Under the pieces are notes generated by a model that worked only from the letters and a program-made list of their open reading frames with translations, searched no databases and was not told where the DNA came from. A stretch of DNA of 64,000 nt from Roseovarius lutimaris (GTDB lineage Bacteria; Pseudomonadota; Alphaproteobacteria; Rhodobacterales; Rhodobacteraceae): NCBI RefSeq assembly GCF_900115165.1, contig NZ_FOVP01000007.1, positions 1 through 64,000 of the forward strand. Reading direction: 5' to 3'. Below are positions 60,997 through 64,000 of this stretch, piece after piece (position 1 is the stretch's first letter; each line of letters starts with the position of its first letter). Position numbers and translations under genes: made by a program.

Positions 60997-62426
60997 CGCT
61001 CTGGAGTGCAGCCGAGGCCGCAGCGGCCACCGGCGGGCGTGCCATCGGCGACTGGCAGGCGAGCGGCGTCTCGATTGACACGCGCAGCCTGCAAAAAGGT
61101 GATTTGTTCGTGGCGCTCAAGGCCGTGCGCGATGGCCATGAGTTTGTCGCCCAGGCGCTAGCCAGTGGCGCCGCCGCCGCCTTGGTCAGCCATGTGCCCG
61201 AGGGGCTTGACGCCGATGCGCCGCTGTTGATTGTCGAGGATGTCCTGACCGGGCTGGAGGATCTGGGCCGCGCCGGGCGGGCGCGCACCGGCGCGCGGGT
61301 GGTGGCGGTGACCGGCTCGGTCGGCAAGACCTCGACCAAGGAAATGCTGCGCGATGTCCTGGCGGCGCAGGGCCGCACCCATGCCGCCGAGGCCAGTTAC
61401 AACAACCATTGGGGCGTGCCGCTGACGCTGGCGCGGATGCCGGTCGAGACCGAGTTCGCGGTGATCGAGATCGGCATGAGCCACCCCGGCGAGATTGCCC
61501 CGCTGGCGCGCATGGCGCGCCCGCATGTGGCGATGATCACCACCGTCGCCGCCGCCCATCTTGAGGCCTTCGAGAATATCGCGGGCATCGCCCGTGAAAA
61601 GGCCACGATTTTTGACGGGCTGGAACCCGGCGGCGTGGCGGTGATCAATGCCGATCTCGACACCACGCCGATCCTGCTTGACGCCGCCCGCACCAGGGGC
61701 GCGCAGATCCTGACCTTCGGCAAGGCAGGCGAGGCCGCCAGATTGGTACAGGCGACCCTGTCGGACGACATCACCGTGGTACAGGCCGAGGTGAACGGGG
61801 TTGCGACCCTGTTCAAGATCAACAGCGCCGGGCGGCATTTTGCCATGAACGGGCTTGGCGTTCTGCTGGTCGTTGCGGCGCTTGGCGGCGACGGCGATAT
61901 GGCCCCGCATGACCTTGGCCGCTGGAGCCCGCCCGCCGGGCGCGGCACCCGCGAGACGCTGGCGCTTGATCCGGCGGACGAGGATCTGACGCTTGATATG
62001 ATTGACGACGCGTTCAACGCCAACCCCACCTCGATGGCGGCAGCACTTGAGGTGCTGGCCGCCGCCACGCCGCGCGACGGGGTTGGGCGGGTGTCAAAGG
62101 GGCGCCGGATCGCGATTCTGGGTGATATGCTTGAGCTTGGCGCCGATGAAATGGCCCTGCATGCCGCCCTGGCCGCGCTGCCGGAGATGAGCAGGATTGA
62201 CGAAATCCACTGTGTCGGCCCGCGCATGCGCGCCCTCTGGGAGGCCTTGCCCGAGATCCGTCGTGGCAAATGGCGTGAAACCGCACAAGAACTGGCAGAT
62301 CAGGCGCATCGCGTGATAGATGCAGGCGATGTCGTGCTGATCAAGGGCTCCAAGGGGAGCCGGGTCAGCCTTGTGGTCGAGGCGCTGCGCCGCGCGGGGC
62401 GTGCCCCTTTGAAAGGAAACAGGTAA
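60993..62426 (+). CDS. murF: UDP-MurNAc-tripeptide:D-Ala-D-Ala ligase MurF
   Basis: A 477-residue Mur ligase adding D-Ala-D-Ala. ATP site: VTGSVGKTSTKEML. Other family marks are ASYNNHWGVPLTLARM, EIGMSHPGEIAPLAR and DAFNANPTSMAAAL. It overlaps murE (ATGA) and ends where mraY begins, so the three genes are translationally linked. Confidence 0.96.
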   Translation: MTLWSAAEAAAATGGRAIGDWQASGVSIDTRSLQKGDLFVALKAVRDGHEFVAQALASGAAAALVSHVPEGLDADAPLLIVEDVLTGLEDLGRAGRARTGARVVAVTGSVGKTSTKEMLRDVLAAQGRTHAAEASYNNHWGVPLTLARMPVETEFAVIEIGMSHPGEIAPLARMARPHVAMITTVAAAHLEAFENIAGIAREKATIFDGLEPGGVAVINADLDTTPILLDAARTRGAQILTFGKAGEAARLVQATLSDDITVVQAEVNGVATLFKINSAGRHFAMNGLGVLLVVAALGGDGDMAPHDLGRWSPPAGRGTRETLALDPADEDLTLDMIDDAFNANPTSMAAALEVLAAATPRDGVGRVSKGRRIAILGDMLELGADEMALHAALAALPEMSRIDEIHCVGPRMRALWEALPEIRRGKWRETAQELADQAHRVIDAGDVVLIKGSKGSRVSLVVEALRRAGRAPLKGNR

Positions 62427-63509
62427 ATGCTTTATTGGTTGACCATCTGGTCGGATGGCGGGGATTTCTTCAACCTGTTCCGCTATATTACGTTTCGCGC
62501 GGGCGGGGCTTTTATGACCGCGCTGATCTTTGGGTTTCTCTTCGGTCTGCCGCTGATCAACGTGCTGCGCCGCCGCCAGGGCAAGGGCCAACCCATCCGC
62601 AGCGACGGCCCCGAAAGCCATTTCGCCAAGTCGGGCACACCGACCATGGGGGGCTTGCTGATCGTAGGCGCGCTGGTGACCTCCACCCTGTTCTGGGCGC
62701 GGCTTGACAATCCTTATGTCTGGCTTGTGCTGTTCGTGACGCTGGCCTTTGGATTGATTGGTTTTGCCGATGATTATGCCAAGGTCAGCAAGCAGAATGT
62801 GTCGGGCGTGTCGGGCAAGCTGCGCCTTGGGCTTGGCTTTCTGATCGCCTGCATCGCCGCCCTTTGGGCGAGCTATCATCATCCCGGCGATCTGCAATAT
62901 CAGCTGGCGCTGCCGGTGTTCAAGGATGTGCTGTTGAATATGGGGGTCTTCTTTATCCCCTTCGCGATGTTCGTGATCGTGGGCGCGGCCAATGCGGTCA
63001 ATCTCACCGATGGGCTTGACGGGCTGGCGATCATGCCGGTGATGATCGCCTCTAGCGCGCTTGGCATCATCGCCTATGCGGTTGGCCGGGTCGATTTTAC
63101 CGATTATCTGGGGCTGCATTACGTGCCGGGCACCGGCGAAATCCTGGTCTTTGTCGCCGGGCTTGTCGGCGGCGGACTTGGGTTCTTGTGGTATAATGCG
63201 CCACCTGCGGCGGTGTTCATGGGCGATACCGGATCGCTTGCGCTTGGCGGCGCCCTGGGCGCGATTGCGGTGGCCACCAAGCACGAGCTGGTGCTTGGCA
63301 TCGTCGGCGGGCTTTTCGTGGCCGAGGCGCTGAGCGTGATCATTCAGGTGCTTTATTTCAAACGCACCGGCAAGCGGGTGTTCCTGATGGCGCCGATCCA
63401 TCACCACTATGAAAAGAAGGGTTGGGCCGAGCCGCAGATCGTGATCCGCTTCTGGATCATCGCGCTTGTTCTGGCGATGATCGGTCTGGCGACGCTGAAG
63501 CTGCGCTAG
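62427..63509 (+). CDS. mraY: Phospho-MurNAc-pentapeptide transferase MraY
   Basis: A 360-residue inner-membrane enzyme with about ten helices that forms lipid I. Catalytic aspartates are in [23 protein letters not shown] and the later [12 protein letters not shown]; the HHH-like [13 protein letters not shown] loop is intact. Its ATG directly follows the murF stop. The TAG stop lies at the boundary of the second RIME-like element, as in ftsI. Confidence 0.97.
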   Translation: MLYWLTIWSDGGDFFNLFRYITFRAGGAFMTALIFGFLFGLPLINVLRRRQGKGQPIRSDGPESHFAKSGTPTMGGLLIVGALVTSTLFWARLDNPYVWLVLFVTLAFGLIGFADDYAKVSKQNVSGVSGKLRLGLGFLIACIAALWASYHHPGDLQYQLALPVFKDVLLNMGVFFIPFAMFVIVGAANAVNLTDGLDGLAIMPVMIASSALGIIAYAVGRVDFTDYLGLHYVPGTGEILVFVAGLVGGGLGFLWYNAPPAAVFMGDTGSLALGGALGAIAVATKHELVLGIVGGLFVAEALSVIIQVLYFKRTGKRVFLMAPIHHHYEKKGWAEPQIVIRFWIIALVLAMIGLATLKLR

Positions 63510-63611
63510 AGCGTGTCGCTCAAAAGTGGGAACCGGTTTTGAGCTTCCCGCACATGCGAAATCAATAAGTTAGAGCGTGTCGCGTGAAATCGAATGAACG
63601 CGACACGCTCT
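63508..63611. repeat. RIME-like palindromic repeat element, copy 2
   Basis: 104 bp beginning AGAGCGTGTCGCTCAAAAGT and ending GAACGCGACACGCTCT. Two hairpins: GCTCAAAA/TTTTGAGC (8 bp), and AGAGCGTGTCGCGT paired with ACGCGACACGCTCT (14 bp, perfect). The first AGAGCGTGTCGC is repeated directly at the start of the second hairpin. This copy is better preserved than copy 1 and may be younger. It may act as a transcript-end or RNase-processing site between mraY and murD. Confidence 0.88.
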
Positions 63612-63732
63612 GAGGCGCGGCTCGCCCGTCCTGACAGACGGTCTCGCGAGGGGCGCGCGTGGTGCGAGGGCTCTGGTCAAGAGCGGACAACTGCGCTAGC
63701 GATTGGGCCGGTCTGAATGAGGGGCGGGCAGC

Positions 63733-64000
63733 ATGATACCAGTCAGAGGATTTGACGGCGCGCGGGTCGGTGTGCTTGGGCTTGGGCGGTCGGGCCTGTC
63801 GGCGGCGCGCGCCCTGCGCGCGGGGGGCGCGGTGCCGGTCTGCTGGGACGACAACCCCGAGGCCCGCGCGAGGGCCGAGACCGAAGGATTTGCGGTTGCC
63901 GACCTGGCACATCCGCGCGCCTTCGAGACGATTGCCACCCTGATCGTCAGCCCCGGCATTCCGCATCTTTATCCTAGCCCCAACAAGGTGGTCGCCGCCG
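63733..64000 (+). CDS. murD: UDP-MurNAc-L-Ala:D-Glu ligase MurD (partial, runs off the right edge)
   Basis: The first 89 codons, reading [20 protein letters not shown] onward, form the N-terminal UMP-binding Rossmann domain of MurD, with [18 protein letters not shown] and [13 protein letters not shown] as recognisable marks. The ligase adds D-glutamate to UDP-MurNAc-L-Ala. It follows mraY after the repeat element and about 120 bp of spacer, an unusually large gap for this cluster. The ATP-binding domain lies outside the window. Confidence 0.93.
   Translation, partial: MIPVRGFDGARVGVLGLGRSGLSAARALRAGGAVPVCWDDNPEARARAETEGFAVADLAHPRAFETIATLIVSPGIPHLYPSPNKVVAA

Overview
The window is a high-GC chromosomal segment of a marine alphaproteobacterium of the family Rhodobacteraceae (Roseobacter group). 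The evidence is a DMSP-degradation locus (dmdA-acuI with a divergent GntR regulator), an irr gene divergent from fabA-fabB-fabI, a SAM/SAH-type riboswitch in front of metK, and several copies of an intergenic repeat ending in a GGGATATTT...GCCAGAAGAA core that I recall from this family. The genus is not established. Most of the window is core chromosome. The accessory parts are the two ends of islands (1-1.8 kb and about 51.5-55.1 kb) and possibly the adhesin locus.

Layout. 1-1.8 kb: the edge of an integrative island beside tRNA-Ser(TGA), with a tyrosine recombinase, a truncated ORF and the end of an IS3-family insertion sequence; the island continues to the left. 2-8.4 kb: a forward housekeeping run (SPOR lipoprotein, D,D-carboxypeptidase, tmk, holB, TatD nuclease, metallo-beta-lactamase-fold hydrolase, AEC transporter). 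8.4-14.2 kb: a reverse catabolic block (enolase-superfamily dehydratase, zinc alcohol dehydrogenase, two alpha/beta hydrolases, PLP threonine/serine dehydratase, HAD dehalogenase). 14.5-19.6 kb: FKBP isomerase, quinone oxidoreductase, irr and fabA-fabB-fabI. 19.6-29.1 kb: a glycosyltransferase-like gene divergent from miaB, an OmpA-like/lipoprotein pair sharing a small domain, then phoH-ybeY-corC-lnt, riboswitch-metK and trmB. 29.2-31.1 kb: sulfotransferase and argE.

31.4-39.5 kb: a complete type I secretion locus. A 1065-residue BapA-like adhesin with about seven Ig-like repeats is followed by an outer-membrane factor, an ABC exporter with a degenerate peptidase-like N-terminus, and a membrane-fusion protein. 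40.0-47.7 kb: one tightly packed reverse operon. It starts with a previously uncallable 27-codon membrane microprotein overlapping an XpaC-family gene, then TelA, a DUF2927 lipoprotein, an SPFH protein with a GYF-like tail and a double zinc-ribbon membrane protein, and runs on into a proline-racemase-family enzyme, a nitroreductase and dtd. 47.8-51.5 kb: the DMSP locus (GntR regulator, palindromic operator, dmdA, acuI) and a GNAT acetyltransferase.

51.5-55.1 kb: an AT-richer accessory insert holding a 591-residue protein of unknown function and a 5'-truncated ABC-ATPase/GNAT fusion, bracketed by nested short inverted repeats. It lies directly upstream of the division and cell-wall (dcw) cluster. 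55.8-64 kb: mraZ-rsmH-ftsL-ftsI-murE-murF-mraY-murD (murD runs off the end). Two 104-bp RIME-like repeat elements sit after ftsI and mraY, each beginning inside the stop codon of the gene before it.

The best candidates for undescribed biology are the TelA-XpaC-SPFH-zinc-ribbon operon with its coupled microprotein, the orphan 591-residue gene in the repeat-bracketed insert, and the domain shared by the OmpA-like protein and its neighbouring lipoprotein.
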